Numbered from the stretch's first letter, positions 53,997-63,844 are shown. The stretch: 64,000 bases of DNA from Mongoliibacter ruber (GCF_003003005.1 NZ_PVTR01000017.1:1-64000), one strand, 5' to 3'. The notes: a model not told the origin generated them from the sequence alone. Numbers and translations: made by a program.

Positions 53997-56900
53997 ATGC
54001 TTGCTGAAAAAATAGCTTTTTGTATTATGTTCAAAGTTGATGTCAGCAAATTAAAATACTCAACCTTGGGCTTTCTCAGCTTTCTGGTTTTTACTATCTC
54101 TTGTCAAGGAAGTATCAAAACGGATAGCCCTCAAAATAATGTACTGACAACGATCCCCTCGCCTAGTAGCAGATATTTAGACAGTCTCGATGATTCAATT
54201 CAACCCCGCAAGGTTTGGATCAATGAATTCCAACACCCTGTTCCAAGATATATACCTACCAGCCTAAAGGAAGAATACACCTATCAGGATGAAGAAAAAC
54301 AAACCCAAACCATTTCCCCACCTACAGTAATCCAAAGAGCATTTCTTAAAAATGAAAAGGGAGAAGCAATTTTAGATCCCGAAGGAAACTATTATTACTT
54401 GGGAGACGGGGGAATTTCCCATTTTTCCGTATTCACCACTGACGATGGTTTAGGACTGGATAACATTACATCTTCTTTGCTGGATAATTCAGGAAACCTA
54501 TGGTTTGGCACTTGGGGTGGAGGGATTTCGAAGTTTGACGGAATATCCTTTACCAATTTTACCACGGCACATGGTCTATCAAACAATTTGGTCCATTGCC
54601 TGGCAGAAGATGCAAAAGGCAACATCTGGATTGGAACGGAAGGAGGAGGACTATCTATTTTTGATGGATTTTCTTTCACTACTAAAACCAAAACCGATGG
54701 ATTAGCCAATGATGTGGTTTATGGGATTACCCCTGACAGTAAAGGCAATATTTGGATAGCAGCGGGCAATGGTGGCGCATCTAAATATGATGGCGTTGAT
54801 TTCGTCAATTTTAACAAAGAAGATGGTTTACAGGCTAATTCAATTATAAAAATTGCAGAAGATAAAAATGGTTTTATCTGGTTTGGAACAGGCAATAATG
54901 GAGTTTCAAAATTTGACGGTGCTAATTTCCTGCACTTCACTATTGAAGATGGTTTGGCTGAAAACCCAATTCATTGTATTGCCCAAGATCAAGCAGGAAA
55001 TATTTGGTTTGGCACCAATGGTGGTGGTGTTTCGAGGTACCAAGAGAGTGATGATCTGAATACGAAAGGAAAATTCACCAGCTTCACAGTTGCAGATGGG
55101 CTTGGTCACAATGATATCTGGGATATCAAAGAGGACTTACAGGGCAATTTATGGTTTGCTACTGGCGGAAATGGAGTTTCAAAATTTGACGGAAAGAATT
55201 TCACCAATTATACTACTGCTCAGGGATTGCCGAAAGACGTAATTTACAGTATTTCAGTCGATGGGTCAGGCAATATCTGGTTTGGAACAGCCGGAGGTGG
55301 TGTTGCACTTTATAAAGGTGCTGCTTTTACCAACTTCACTCCAGATGTTGGCTTGGCTAAAAATGGGGTATATGGCATTCTTGAAGACAAAGATGGCAAC
55401 TTATGGTTTGGAACGGATGGTGGAGGTGTTTCAAAGTATGATGGCAAATCATTCACAAATTTCACCACTGATCAGGGACTCCCCCACCCTCTGATAATCA
55501 GCGCTATTAAAGATAAAAAAGATCAGCTTTGGTTTGGGACAGGAGGTGGTGGCCTGGCACTTTACAAAGAAATGTCTTCAGGCAACAACAAATCAAGCAT
55601 AACCACTTTCAACACCAGAAATGGTTTGCAAAACGATATCATTTATGCCATCACAGAAGACAGGTTTGGCAACCTATGGCTAGGCACCGGCGGTGGTGGT
55701 CTGGTGAAATTTGATTGGAATATCTTGCCCGAAAATGAGTCAGGATTTACGGCTTTTACCACAGATCAGGGTTTGGCCAGTAATTATATCTACAGCATCA
55801 TAGAAGACAGTAAAGGGAATCTTTGGATAGGTACAGGTGGAGGAGGTATTTCCAAATTTGACGGAAAATCTTTTACGAACTTTACCACTGAGGTTGGACT
55901 TTCCAATGACATCGTCTGGAGCATCTTAGAGGATAAAATCGGAAACTTGTGGTTTGCCACACAAGGCGGTGGGGTCTCAAGATTTGATGGTGAAACTTTC
56001 CAAGCCATTACGACAAGAGAGGGATTGATTGATGATACAGTCTATGATTTGTTGGAAGATGAAACCGGAAACATTTTTATAGGTACCAATAGAGGTTTTA
56101 CCGTTGTTCCAGCACAAGTAGTCGCCCTTCCTTTCGAAGAAATGAGAGGAAAATTAGAGTACTACAACACATCTAATGGATATCCCATCAAAGATGTCAA
56201 CAAAGGAACCTTTATAGACAGTCAGGGGAATATTTGGGCAGGAAATGGGAGTGATAAAACAGGCTTGGTAAAAATGAATTATAAAGCTTTGAGAAAAAAG
56301 AAAAAAAAGCCCGTCACCAAAATAAAAAACATCAGCATCTATGAAAAACCTATCAGTTGGATGTCACTGCACAGTAATTCCGATGTGAAAAATGTAAACA
56401 GTAATTCAAAAATCAGTGAATTCCTTGCTGATGAAGTTCGGGTATTTGGGAGGGAACTCACTGCTGAGGAGCGAGAATCACAACGTAAAGAATACTCTAA
56501 AATTCAATTTTCGGAAATTGGAAGATTTGAAAATTTTCCTAAAAATCTAACCCTGCCATATGCTCAAAATCAGATTACAATAGATTTTGGTACAGATGAG
56601 TTGGTCAGGCCCAACTTAATGGAGTACCGGTATATTCTAGAAGGGTATAACAAAGACTGGAGTCCTGCTATTAAGAAAACCAGTGCCACTTTCGGGAATA
56701 TCAGAGAAGGGAATTATGTATTTAAAGTTATTTCAAGATATACAGGGCCATCAGAAGGAGATGGAAAAGAATGGTCCGAGGAGGCTATTTACAGATTTTC
56801 TGTTCTTCCTCCTATACATCGTACATGGTGGGCCTATTTGATCTATTTTTTAATTATTCTGGCAATCATAAAACGAGTACACGATATTCAAAAAAGCCGT

Positions 56901-57857
56901 ACCATCCGAAAAGAAAGGGAGAGAATTCAACAGAAAGAACTGGAACAAGCTAAAGAAATTGAAAAGGCATATAATGAACTTCAAAAAACTCAAGCCCAAC
57001 TGATCCAGGCTGAGAAAATGGCTTCGTTGGGAGAATTGACCGCTGGAATCGCTCACGAAATACAGAACCCTTTGAATTTTGTGAATAATTTCAGTGAGGT
57101 GAGTACGGAGTTGGTGGAAGAGATGAAAGAGTCAAGATCCAAGAATCAAGAGTCAAGACCAAGGACAGAAGAGGACGAAATCGAGGATGAGATTCTAGAG
57201 GATATTAAGCAGAATTTGGAAAAGATCAACCACCACGGCAAGAGGGCGGATGCCATTGTCAAGGGGATGCTGGAGCATAGTCGGACTGGTTCAGGTAAAA
57301 AGGAACTGACTAACCTCAATACCTTGGCGGAGGAATACTTGAAAATTGCCTACCAAAGCTTTAAAAACAAATACAAGGATTTTACGGGAATAACCCAAAC
57401 AGATTTTGATCCTGCTTTACCAAAAATTGAGATTGTAAGACAGGACATCGGTCGGTTGCTGCTCAACCTGATTAACAATGCCTTTCAGGCTTGTGCTGAA
57501 AGTAGTCGAAGTACTAGTGCGATAAAAGATATACCAGATTTTGTTAACAACGACAAAGAAAACCGGGCAGGTCTAAAGCCACTTGTCACCATTTCCACCA
57601 AAAACCTTGGCGATAAGGTTGAGATTTCAGTCAAAGACAATGGTCCCGGCATTCCCGATGCCATCAAAGACAAAATCTTTCAGCCTTTCTTCACTACCAA
57701 ACCAACTGGCGAGGGAACTGGACTGGGATTATCATTATCTTATGATATTGTAAAGGCGCATGGAGGGGAGATCAGGGTGGTAAGTTTATTGGAAAACAGT
57801 GAAGTTAGCCAAGAGAATAATGGAACTGAGTTTATCATTCATTTGCCTCTCTCTTAA
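53997..57857 (+). CDS. Double beta-propeller (Reg_prop/Y_Y_Y) sensor histidine kinase
   Basis: A 1286-residue membrane kinase. The start may be the ATG at 53997 or, since a lipobox-like SC follows the hydrophobic segment, the ATG at 54027. Fourteen Reg_prop-type repeats (N-[LI]-W-[FIL]-G/A-T followed by G-G-[GN]) run from about 135 to 760 and should form two seven-bladed propellers. A Y_Y_Y domain (about 855-950), one membrane helix (about 953-975), a coiled coil and a kinase core follow, with H1020 in IAHEIQNP, DNGPG and GEGTGLGL. Unlike hybrid PUL regulators it lacks a receiver and helix-turn-helix. The sensed ligand is unknown. Confidence 0.92.
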   Translation: MLAEKIAFCIMFKVDVSKLKYSTLGFLSFLVFTISCQGSIKTDSPQNNVLTTIPSPSSRYLDSLDDSIQPRKVWINEFQHPVPRYIPTSLKEEYTYQDEEKQTQTISPPTVIQRAFLKNEKGEAILDPEGNYYYLGDGGISHFSVFTTDDGLGLDNITSSLLDNSGNLWFGTWGGGISKFDGISFTNFTTAHGLSNNLVHCLAEDAKGNIWIGTEGGGLSIFDGFSFTTKTKTDGLANDVVYGITPDSKGNIWIAAGNGGASKYDGVDFVNFNKEDGLQANSIIKIAEDKNGFIWFGTGNNGVSKFDGANFLHFTIEDGLAENPIHCIAQDQAGNIWFGTNGGGVSRYQESDDLNTKGKFTSFTVADGLGHNDIWDIKEDLQGNLWFATGGNGVSKFDGKNFTNYTTAQGLPKDVIYSISVDGSGNIWFGTAGGGVALYKGAAFTNFTPDVGLAKNGVYGILEDKDGNLWFGTDGGGVSKYDGKSFTNFTTDQGLPHPLIISAIKDKKDQLWFGTGGGGLALYKEMSSGNNKSSITTFNTRNGLQNDIIYAITEDRFGNLWLGTGGGGLVKFDWNILPENESGFTAFTTDQGLASNYIYSIIEDSKGNLWIGTGGGGISKFDGKSFTNFTTEVGLSNDIVWSILEDKIGNLWFATQGGGVSRFDGETFQAITTREGLIDDTVYDLLEDETGNIFIGTNRGFTVVPAQVVALPFEEMRGKLEYYNTSNGYPIKDVNKGTFIDSQGNIWAGNGSDKTGLVKMNYKALRKKKKKPVTKIKNISIYEKPISWMSLHSNSDVKNVNSNSKISEFLADEVRVFGRELTAEERESQRKEYSKIQFSEIGRFENFPKNLTLPYAQNQITIDFGTDELVRPNLMEYRYILEGYNKDWSPAIKKTSATFGNIREGNYVFKVISRYTGPSEGDGKEWSEEAIYRFSVLPPIHRTWWAYLIYFLIILAIIKRVHDIQKSRTIRKERERIQQKELEQAKEIEKAYNELQKTQAQLIQAEKMASLGELTAGIAHEIQNPLNFVNNFSEVSTELVEEMKESRSKNQESRPRTEEDEIEDEILEDIKQNLEKINHHGKRADAIVKGMLEHSRTGSGKKELTNLNTLAEEYLKIAYQSFKNKYKDFTGITQTDFDPALPKIEIVRQDIGRLLLNLINNAFQACAESSRSTSAIKDIPDFVNNDKENRAGLKPLVTISTKNLGDKVEISVKDNGPGIPDAIKDKIFQPFFTTKPTGEGTGLGLSLSYDIVKAHGGEIRVVSLLENSEVSQENNGTEFIIHLPLS
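57118..57180. repeat. Degenerate microsatellite in propeller kinase DHp domain
   Basis: A run of AGTCAAGATCCAAGAATCAAG type units encodes charged residues about 1041-1062, at the same place as 52560-52630 in the giant kinase. Similar runs occur between genes at 7215-7262. Confidence 0.7.
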
Positions 57858-58110
57858 TTAAGAAAACACTAAAAATACCCAATGATCCAAGTGGATATTA
57901 AAATTCCAGAATCGTAGATATGTTTTCCCCTTCCAATGAACCCTTAGAGACACCTAATGAACTGACTCTTTGCAAAAAGCAAATATATTATTACAATAAA
58001 CTTATTTATTTACACTCTGTAATATTTTATTTTATTTTTTTATTACATATAAAATAATGTTTGGTACATTATTTGACTACTGACACATTCATCTTATATA
58101 AATCCAAATT
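57858..58110. other. AT-rich intergenic region
   Basis: No gene, terminator or repeat recognised; leader of the small lipoprotein gene. Confidence 0.4.
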
Positions 58111-58314
58111 ATGAAAGCATTAGCAGTAGTAGGAATTCTTGCCTTGACAATGGCTTTTGGATGTACTGACAAAACAACAAAAGAAACCAAAACGGAGATC
58201 AGAACTGAAGTCAAAGCGGACAAGGAAGCCGATACACAAATCAAAATTGGTAAGAACGGTGGTTCTGTCAAAACAAAAAAAGTAGAGATCGAAATCAAGG
58301 ACGAAAAGAAATAA
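58111..58314 (+). CDS. Small lipoprotein
   Basis: A 67-residue protein with a lipobox ending at C18 (AFGC) and a mature part of alternating K, E, D and T residues, charged and likely disordered. Function unknown. It lies 60 bp before the outer-membrane protein gene. Confidence 0.65.
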   Translation: MKALAVVGILALTMAFGCTDKTTKETKTEIRTEVKADKEADTQIKIGKNGGSVKTKKVEIEIKDEKK

Positions 58315-58373
58315 TAAAAAACTCTTTTTCTTGACCGCACTACTAAATATCCCACACTAAAATTAGAAAAAAT

Positions 58374-58943
58374 ATGAAATTTCAACTGATAGGATTGCTT
58401 TGCGCAATCATGATGACTTCTACACTTCAAGCCCAACATGTAAACATTGGTCTAAAGGGTGGATTAAATGCTTTCAATATTGACGGTGGCAACTTTGACC
58501 AAAAACTGGGAGCACACTTTGGTTTGCTGGGTCATGTGCATTTGACAGAAAAGTTTGGCCTTCAACCCGAAATCTACTATTCTATGCAGGGTGGAAAAAT
58601 TGGAAACACAGACAATAACCTCAATTTGGGGTATATCAACGTTCCGGTACTTTTACAATACATGTTTAATAATGGATTTAGACTACAGGCTGGTCCCCAA
58701 CTTGGCATATTAGCTACCGCTAATACTGTGGCTGGAAATACAACTGTTAATGTAAAAGATAATTATAAAAACATGGATTGGGGTCTTGGAATAGGTGCAA
58801 GCTATGTACATCCGCCTTCAGGGTTTGGAGTAGATGCTAGGTACAATCATGGCCTTACTAATATCTCTGAAAATACATCGCTGGATTACAAAAACAGAGG
58901 TTTTCAATTAGGAGTATTCTACTTGTTCAAACACAAACATTAA
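58374..58943 (+). CDS. Outer-membrane beta-barrel protein (PorT-like)
   Basis: A 189-residue exported barrel (signal peptide ending near LQAQ, residue 22). Alternating hydrophobic strands, many glycines (GLKGGLNAFNID, LQPEIYYSMQGGK, LQAGPQLGI) and a C-terminal GFQLGVFYLF strand fit the OMP_b-brl_2 family of Bacteroidota. Its partner or ligand is unknown. Confidence 0.82.
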   Translation: MKFQLIGLLCAIMMTSTLQAQHVNIGLKGGLNAFNIDGGNFDQKLGAHFGLLGHVHLTEKFGLQPEIYYSMQGGKIGNTDNNLNLGYINVPVLLQYMFNNGFRLQAGPQLGILATANTVAGNTTVNVKDNYKNMDWGLGIGASYVHPPSGFGVDARYNHGLTNISENTSLDYKNRGFQLGVFYLFKHKH

Positions 58944-58962
58944 ATTCGTCAAAAATTTAATG

Positions 58963-58999
58963 ACCTGCCTAATTTCAATTTTAGGCAGGTATTTTTTTG
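58963..58999 (+). terminator. Terminator after the outer-membrane protein
   Basis: Perfect arms ACCTGCCTAA (58963-58972) and TTAGGCAGGT (58981-58990), then seven T. Confidence 0.88.
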
Positions 59000-59363
59000 C
59001 CATAATCAATTCATGATTAAGATTTTCTATTGGCCACCGTAGCTATTTCTCTATACTTTTTCTACTATATTGATTTCGGTAAAAGAAATTATAATTATCT
59101 GCAATCATGCCACTAATCAATTAAACGAAGGTCTATTGGTAAAGGGATACTAATAGATACCTGCCCTTGCTATTGGTTCGAAATCACAGGTTAATTCTAT
59201 TATTTAGATTCTACTGGTATGAAAGCGGATATACTTAAAGAAATAAGGGATGCTCAGCATAATTGCTGCAGAGTTGAGGAAATTTTTTAAACCCAAGCGT
59301 AATGCTAACTTTAATTTCCAAGACTAAATCAGCTTTACTCATTTTCAACCAAAGTAAATTCTC
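59000..59363. other. Intergenic leader of the Crp/Fnr gene
   Basis: No full gene. A 23-codon frame at 59219-59290 (starting MKADILKEIRDAQHN) could be a peptide or gene tail but has no support. No operator motif is visible. Confidence 0.4.
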
Positions 59364-59939
59364 ATGTATTTCCCAGAACTAAAACAACACCTGTCTAGGA
59401 TACAACCATTAACAGGAGTGACATATGCCGCTTTCGAGGAGAAACTGACCCAGAGAAGGTTCAAAAAAGGGGATTTCATTATAAACCCAGGAGAAATTCA
59501 GAAGGAACTCTTGTTTGTACAAAAAGGAGTTCAAATGGCTTTTTATGAAAATACAAAAAAAACTTATGTCATGGCATTTACCTACCCTCCTGACTTCTGT
59601 GCTATTCCTGATTCCTTCAGTTTCCAAAAACCTTCCAACTATCACCTCCAATGTTTAAGCGATAGTGAAATGCTGGCAATTAAGCACGATGATCTCAGCC
59701 TCCTTTTTGATCAGCACCATGAACTGGATAGGCTATTTAGAAAAATGACCGAGGCTGTATTGGCAGGGGTGCTTTCAAGACACTTAGAACTACAGACTGA
59801 CAACATCGAGGATAGATTCCGTACTTTTTGTCATCGCAGCCCTCATTTACTGCAACTTGTGCCACATAAGTACCTGGCTTCTTATTTAAATATTGACGCC
59901 ACTAACTTCAGTAAACTATATAATTCTGTTAGAATTTGA
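59364..59939 (+). CDS. Crp/Fnr-family transcription regulator
   Basis: A 191-residue protein with a cyclic-nucleotide-binding-type beta roll (about 1-120) and a short C-terminal HTH (LVPHKYLASYLNIDATNFSKLY). In Bacteroidota these regulators often lack the cAMP-binding residues; no effector can be named. The hydrolase gene 65 bp downstream on the same strand is its likely target or partner. Confidence 0.88.
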   Translation: MYFPELKQHLSRIQPLTGVTYAAFEEKLTQRRFKKGDFIINPGEIQKELLFVQKGVQMAFYENTKKTYVMAFTYPPDFCAIPDSFSFQKPSNYHLQCLSDSEMLAIKHDDLSLLFDQHHELDRLFRKMTEAVLAGVLSRHLELQTDNIEDRFRTFCHRSPHLLQLVPHKYLASYLNIDATNFSKLYNSVRI

Positions 59940-60004
59940 AATTGGTTTACACCAACACTCTTTGACTTTTTTGGTGACAACTTGCCATAGAAATAACAGA
60001 ATCA

Positions 60005-60922
60005 ATGGCTAAAACACTTTTAATACTATTGTCACTTTCAATATACTACCCAATGGCACAAGCACAAAATTCATGGTTAGACAGGGAAAAATACCCATTT
60101 ACCTCTAATTACTTCTCCGTCAATTCACAGAAAATGCACTATATAAATGAAGGTACGGGAGAGTTGATTTTATTCGTTCATGGAACACCTTCATGGAGTT
60201 TTGACTGGAGAAAAATCATCAAAGACCTCCGTACTGACTATCAATGTGTAGCGATTGACCATATAGGTTTTGGGCTTTCGGACAAACCGAAATCGTATGA
60301 TTACAGCACCTTCAACCACTCTATGAGTTTGGAAAAATTTATCTTGGAAAAGGGCTATAAAGACATCACATTGGTTTTACACGATTTTGGAGGTCCGATT
60401 GGCTTTCATTTTGCCCTGAGGCATCCCGATTTGGTGAAAAACATTATCGTACTTAACTCCTGGCTTTGGAGTAGTGAAGGGGACCAAGAATATGAAAAAT
60501 TTGTAAAGATTCTGAGAAGTCCCATATTACCCTTTATATACAAGTACCTCAACTTTTCTCCTAGATTTATTCTTCCAAAATCTTATGGAGATCATAAACC
60601 TGACAAAAAAACTCTAAAGCATTACATCAAGCCTTTTACAAGAGCCTCAGAAAGAAATGGTCCATTGGCTTTTGCCAAATCTTTACTCAATGATCAAGAT
60701 TGGTTTGAATCGCTATGGCAGCAAAGACAGTTGTTAAAAGGCAAGCCTGTGGGGTTTATTTGGGGCATGAACGACCCAATCATTTCACCTAAAAACCTTG
60801 AAAAGTTCAAATTCGGTTTCCCTAGAAGTTCTGTATTTCATTTAGAGGATTCCGGGCATTTCCCACAAGAGGAAGAGCCTGTAAAAGTGATAGCTGCCAT
60901 AAGGAGATTGATAAACAAATGA
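60005..60922 (+). CDS. Exported haloalkane dehalogenase-like alpha/beta hydrolase
   Basis: A 305-residue protein with a signal peptide (1-20). The HGTPSWSFDW oxyanion region (59-68), the nucleophile D127 in LHDFGGP and the late acid and base (WGMNDP; SGHFPQEE) fit the haloalkane dehalogenase branch, where aspartate replaces serine. The nucleophile shows it attacks C-O or C-X bonds, but many relatives are epoxide hydrolases or other hydrolases; the substrate is unknown. Confidence 0.85.
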   Translation: MAKTLLILLSLSIYYPMAQAQNSWLDREKYPFTSNYFSVNSQKMHYINEGTGELILFVHGTPSWSFDWRKIIKDLRTDYQCVAIDHIGFGLSDKPKSYDYSTFNHSMSLEKFILEKGYKDITLVLHDFGGPIGFHFALRHPDLVKNIIVLNSWLWSSEGDQEYEKFVKILRSPILPFIYKYLNFSPRFILPKSYGDHKPDKKTLKHYIKPFTRASERNGPLAFAKSLLNDQDWFESLWQQRQLLKGKPVGFIWGMNDPIISPKNLEKFKFGFPRSSVFHLEDSGHFPQEEEPVKVIAAIRRLINK

Positions 60923-61172
60923 TATCTAGATCAAAGAACAAAACAATTAAAGCAGGTAGAAGACTCTAAGGTGTCAGTGTATTCAAAATACTTACCATTA
61001 AAAGTGGGAAATATTAAATCGAACAGTTTCAAATTTGCCCTCTTGATCGAACAAGGCTTGGCGAAGGCGGGGATTTAAAAGCACCACTATCAAGCAAGCA
61101 CAAATGTAAATAAAAAGCACTACCTTACAAATTAGCACATCAGCCCCGCTTTTCGCCAAGCCAATGTTGTCA
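60923..61172. repeat. Intergenic region with large imperfect palindrome
   Basis: GGCTTGGCGAAGGCGGGG (61055-61072) and CCCCGCTTTTCGCCAAGCC (61144-61162) form an inverted repeat with one small bulge and a 71-bp spacer, preceded and followed by AACAAGG/AATGTTG ends. This lies just before the kinase/phosphatase operon and resembles a recombination site (attC-like) in layout. No gene is seen. Confidence 0.55.
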
Positions 61173-62321
61173 TCAGTTTTTCTGTCCTTCGGTTGCTTCG
61201 CTTGCACTTGCTTTCGGCTTCGTGGGTTGTATCTCTTGCAATTTTTTGTTGTACTCTGCCCACTTTTTTTCCTTCACAAGTTTTATTACGTCTTTCAAGT
61301 CGGTTGTAACTTGTTGCAAACTGTCGGATTTGATTTTGATGATTTTTTGCAAACTATCAAGTGGCGTAATAGGTGGTTTTGTTTCTTTCTCTGTTGGTTT
61401 CACGCCTAAACTGTCTAAGGTCTTTTTGAAAGTTTCGTTCTGCATTTGTAAAGGTCTTACTCTCAAATATTCGTTACTCAGTAATGCACCCACAAAAATA
61501 ATAAAAAAAACTATCATTAAAGAGATGTAAATGAGTGAGTTGCTATTTTTTGCTTGGCTTGTTATTATATTTGAGTTAGTCTTTGCTTGCACCAATGAAA
61601 CCGTTAAATTATCGTGTCCGCCACCTTTGGCAAAGCAAGTTTGATTTACTGTTTTTATCAAGGTATTAGCCAAATTATCAACTATGGTGTTTTGCCTGAC
61701 AATATTTTCTATTTGCTCGTCTGTAAGTTCGCCACAAATACCGTCTGTGCAAAGTAAAAAAATATCGTCTTTTTGGTAGGTAACTTCCGCTATTTCTATA
61801 TCCACAAAAGGCTGAATACCCAAAACCCTTGATAATTCGTTACTTCTGCTATGATTTCGGGCTTGTTCTTCGGTTTTCAAAATACCTTCTTTCAACATTC
61901 TGAATACCACAGAATGGTCGTAAGTGCGGTAAATTTTTTGTCCTTTTCTGAACTGATATACTCGGCTATCTCCTACGTGGCAAATGTAGGCTTTTTCTTG
62001 GGTGAGCAATAAAACGGTAATAGTTGTTCCCATACCTTTATATTTGCTATCGTTAATAGACACTCTAAAAACTTCAAAATTGGCTTTTTGTACCGCATTT
62101 TGCAAGGCGTTGCGTGGGTCGTCTGATGCCGAATTGGTAATGTCGTCAATAACAATTTGAGAGGCTAATTGAGAAGCATAACTTCCACCTTTTGCTCCGC
62201 CCATCCCGTCACAAACCACACTTAAAAAACCAAACTTGGTTCCTCTAAAACTTGCAAAGTCTTGGTTTTCTTGCCTTCCGCCAATATCAGAAATCTGTGT
62301 TTGAATGTAGTTTTGCATCAT
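61173..62321 (-). CDS. PP2C-family protein phosphatase
   Basis: A 382-residue membrane protein. The cytoplasmic PP2C domain (about 1-250) has metal ligands D21, D38 in VCDGMGG, D195 in LCTDGICG and D239 in GGHDN. A membrane helix (264-284) and a charged, coiled C-terminus outside follow. It dephosphorylates Ser/Thr sites, probably undoing the kinase at 62323-63840, which it follows by one base. Confidence 0.93.
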   Translation of the reverse strand: MMQNYIQTQISDIGGRQENQDFASFRGTKFGFLSVVCDGMGGAKGGSYASQLASQIVIDDITNSASDDPRNALQNAVQKANFEVFRVSINDSKYKGMGTTITVLLLTQEKAYICHVGDSRVYQFRKGQKIYRTYDHSVVFRMLKEGILKTEEQARNHSRSNELSRVLGIQPFVDIEIAEVTYQKDDIFLLCTDGICGELTDEQIENIVRQNTIVDNLANTLIKTVNQTCFAKGGGHDNLTVSLVQAKTNSNIITSQAKNSNSLIYISLMIVFFIIFVGALLSNEYLRVRPLQMQNETFKKTLDSLGVKPTEKETKPPITPLDSLQKIIKIKSDSLQQVTTDLKDVIKLVKEKKWAEYNKKLQEIQPTKPKASASEATEGQKN

Positions 62322-62322
62322 T

Positions 62323-63840
62323 CTACTCTGTTAAAAGTGAAAAGCCCCAATCATAAAAATATTGATAGTATGATTTATTATAAGGCTCCTTATTGTTTGT
62401 TCCTGAACCTGTTATTTCAAAAATCCCTCTTGCCCTATATTCAGCGTAGTTAAAATCACTACTATTATAGAAGAGTGGAACATTCCCTTTAAATGTGAGG
62501 TAGTATTCCCCTGTTTCACGAATAGGGAAGTTCAACTCTACATTTTTCCAATCGTGTGCGGTAGATATAGATATGTTGCTTGTTTCATACAGAAAATCAC
62601 CATTTAACTTATAAAGCATAATTTTTATGGCACCTGTTGCATTTGAACGAACATAAACGTTTTTTAACAAAATCGGGTGCTGTATTTTGAAATACATCTT
62701 GTAGTTGCTATCAAAACCACTATTCCCAGAAGTGTTAGTTTTACCCGCCCTTAAAGTTATCCCCTCTATATTTGATTTGAGAGTATTTAACTTGCTTTCT
62801 AATCTTTCTTTCTCTTGTTTTTCGGTGTAATACCATTCGGAATATCTATCCCTATCCATTTCAAGAGAACTATTTTTGTTGGCAAGTGTAATGCTTAGAA
62901 CAACCAAAATGAATAGAATAATGCCTAAAATAATGGTGGCAACTTTCCAATTATTTGAGCCTGACGAACTAACAATTCCGATTGTGCCGTGTGTTGCAAC
63001 GGTTGTGTTTTTTTGTTGTAAAGCACTAATAAACTCTCTTGCACTTTGAAAACGTCTTGTTTGTGCTTTTTCTGTGGCTTTTTGAACAACTTTGAATAAT
63101 TGCGGACTAATTTTTGGATTAGGTGGCAAAGGACTTTCTACTTGCATTTTCAGCGTAGCAAATTCGCTATTGGCGTTAAAAGGCGGGTTGCCTGTTAGCA
63201 TTTCGTATAGCGTAATCCCTACTGCGTAAATGTCGGTAGTTGCATTTATCTTGTCTTGCTCACCTTGCACTTGTTCAGGGGCGGAATAATGAGGCGTACC
63301 AATTACAGTTCCCATTCCTGTAACAGATTTTCGCTTACCGTCTGAAATGCGTACTACACCAAAATCCATAATTTTTATTGTGCCGTCATTGCACAAAAAA
63401 ATATTTGAGGGTTTGATGTCCCTGTGAATAATTGGTGGTTGATGCGTATGCAACACAGCCAAACCTTCTAACACTTTTACAATAATTTCAGTAGCATAGT
63501 CGGGATTGACTGCTCCGTATTGTTGTAAAAAGTCTTCCAAACTTTGCCCTTCCAAAAACTCACTTACAATATGATACACCCCATCTTTTTCTACAAAATC
63601 AAGCATTTTGAGTACGTTGGGGTGTTCTATGTGTAAGTTGCCTTCTTGCATAGCCCTTTCAATTACTCTTGGATTGTTGGCTAATTCTTTCCAAATTACT
63701 TTGATAGCCACATTCCGTTGGGTGTGTATATTCCTACCCAAATACACAATACCCATTCCTCCTTCACCTTTTTTGGCTTTGGGTTCGTGAGGGTTAAAAA
63801 TATAAGTTCCTTTGTTACCAATAAGTTGAATTTCAGCCAT
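62323..63840 (-). CDS. Membrane Ser/Thr protein kinase
   Basis: A 505-residue kinase with a Hanks-type domain (about 10-270): glycine loop GEGGMG (25-30), K47, E66, H139-R-D141, N146 and D159-F-G. A membrane helix (about 300-325) joins it to an external C-terminal domain (about 365-505) with beta-sandwich look (galactose-binding-like), the probable sensing part. No PASTA repeats. It pairs with the PP2C phosphatase and an RDD protein in an operon. Confidence 0.94.
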   Translation of the reverse strand: MAEIQLIGNKGTYIFNPHEPKAKKGEGGMGIVYLGRNIHTQRNVAIKVIWKELANNPRVIERAMQEGNLHIEHPNVLKMLDFVEKDGVYHIVSEFLEGQSLEDFLQQYGAVNPDYATEIIVKVLEGLAVLHTHQPPIIHRDIKPSNIFLCNDGTIKIMDFGVVRISDGKRKSVTGMGTVIGTPHYSAPEQVQGEQDKINATTDIYAVGITLYEMLTGNPPFNANSEFATLKMQVESPLPPNPKISPQLFKVVQKATEKAQTRRFQSAREFISALQQKNTTVATHGTIGIVSSSGSNNWKVATIILGIILFILVVLSITLANKNSSLEMDRDRYSEWYYTEKQEKERLESKLNTLKSNIEGITLRAGKTNTSGNSGFDSNYKMYFKIQHPILLKNVYVRSNATGAIKIMLYKLNGDFLYETSNISISTAHDWKNVELNFPIRETGEYYLTFKGNVPLFYNSSDFNYAEYRARGIFEITGSGTNNKEPYNKSYYQYFYDWGFSLLTE

Positions 63841-63844
63841 TTGA

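Noticed and set aside
61055-61162. tRNA or small RNA gene in the large palindrome
   Set aside because: The arms enclose a 71-bp AT-rich spacer without cloverleaf features, and no promoter or terminator pattern was seen.
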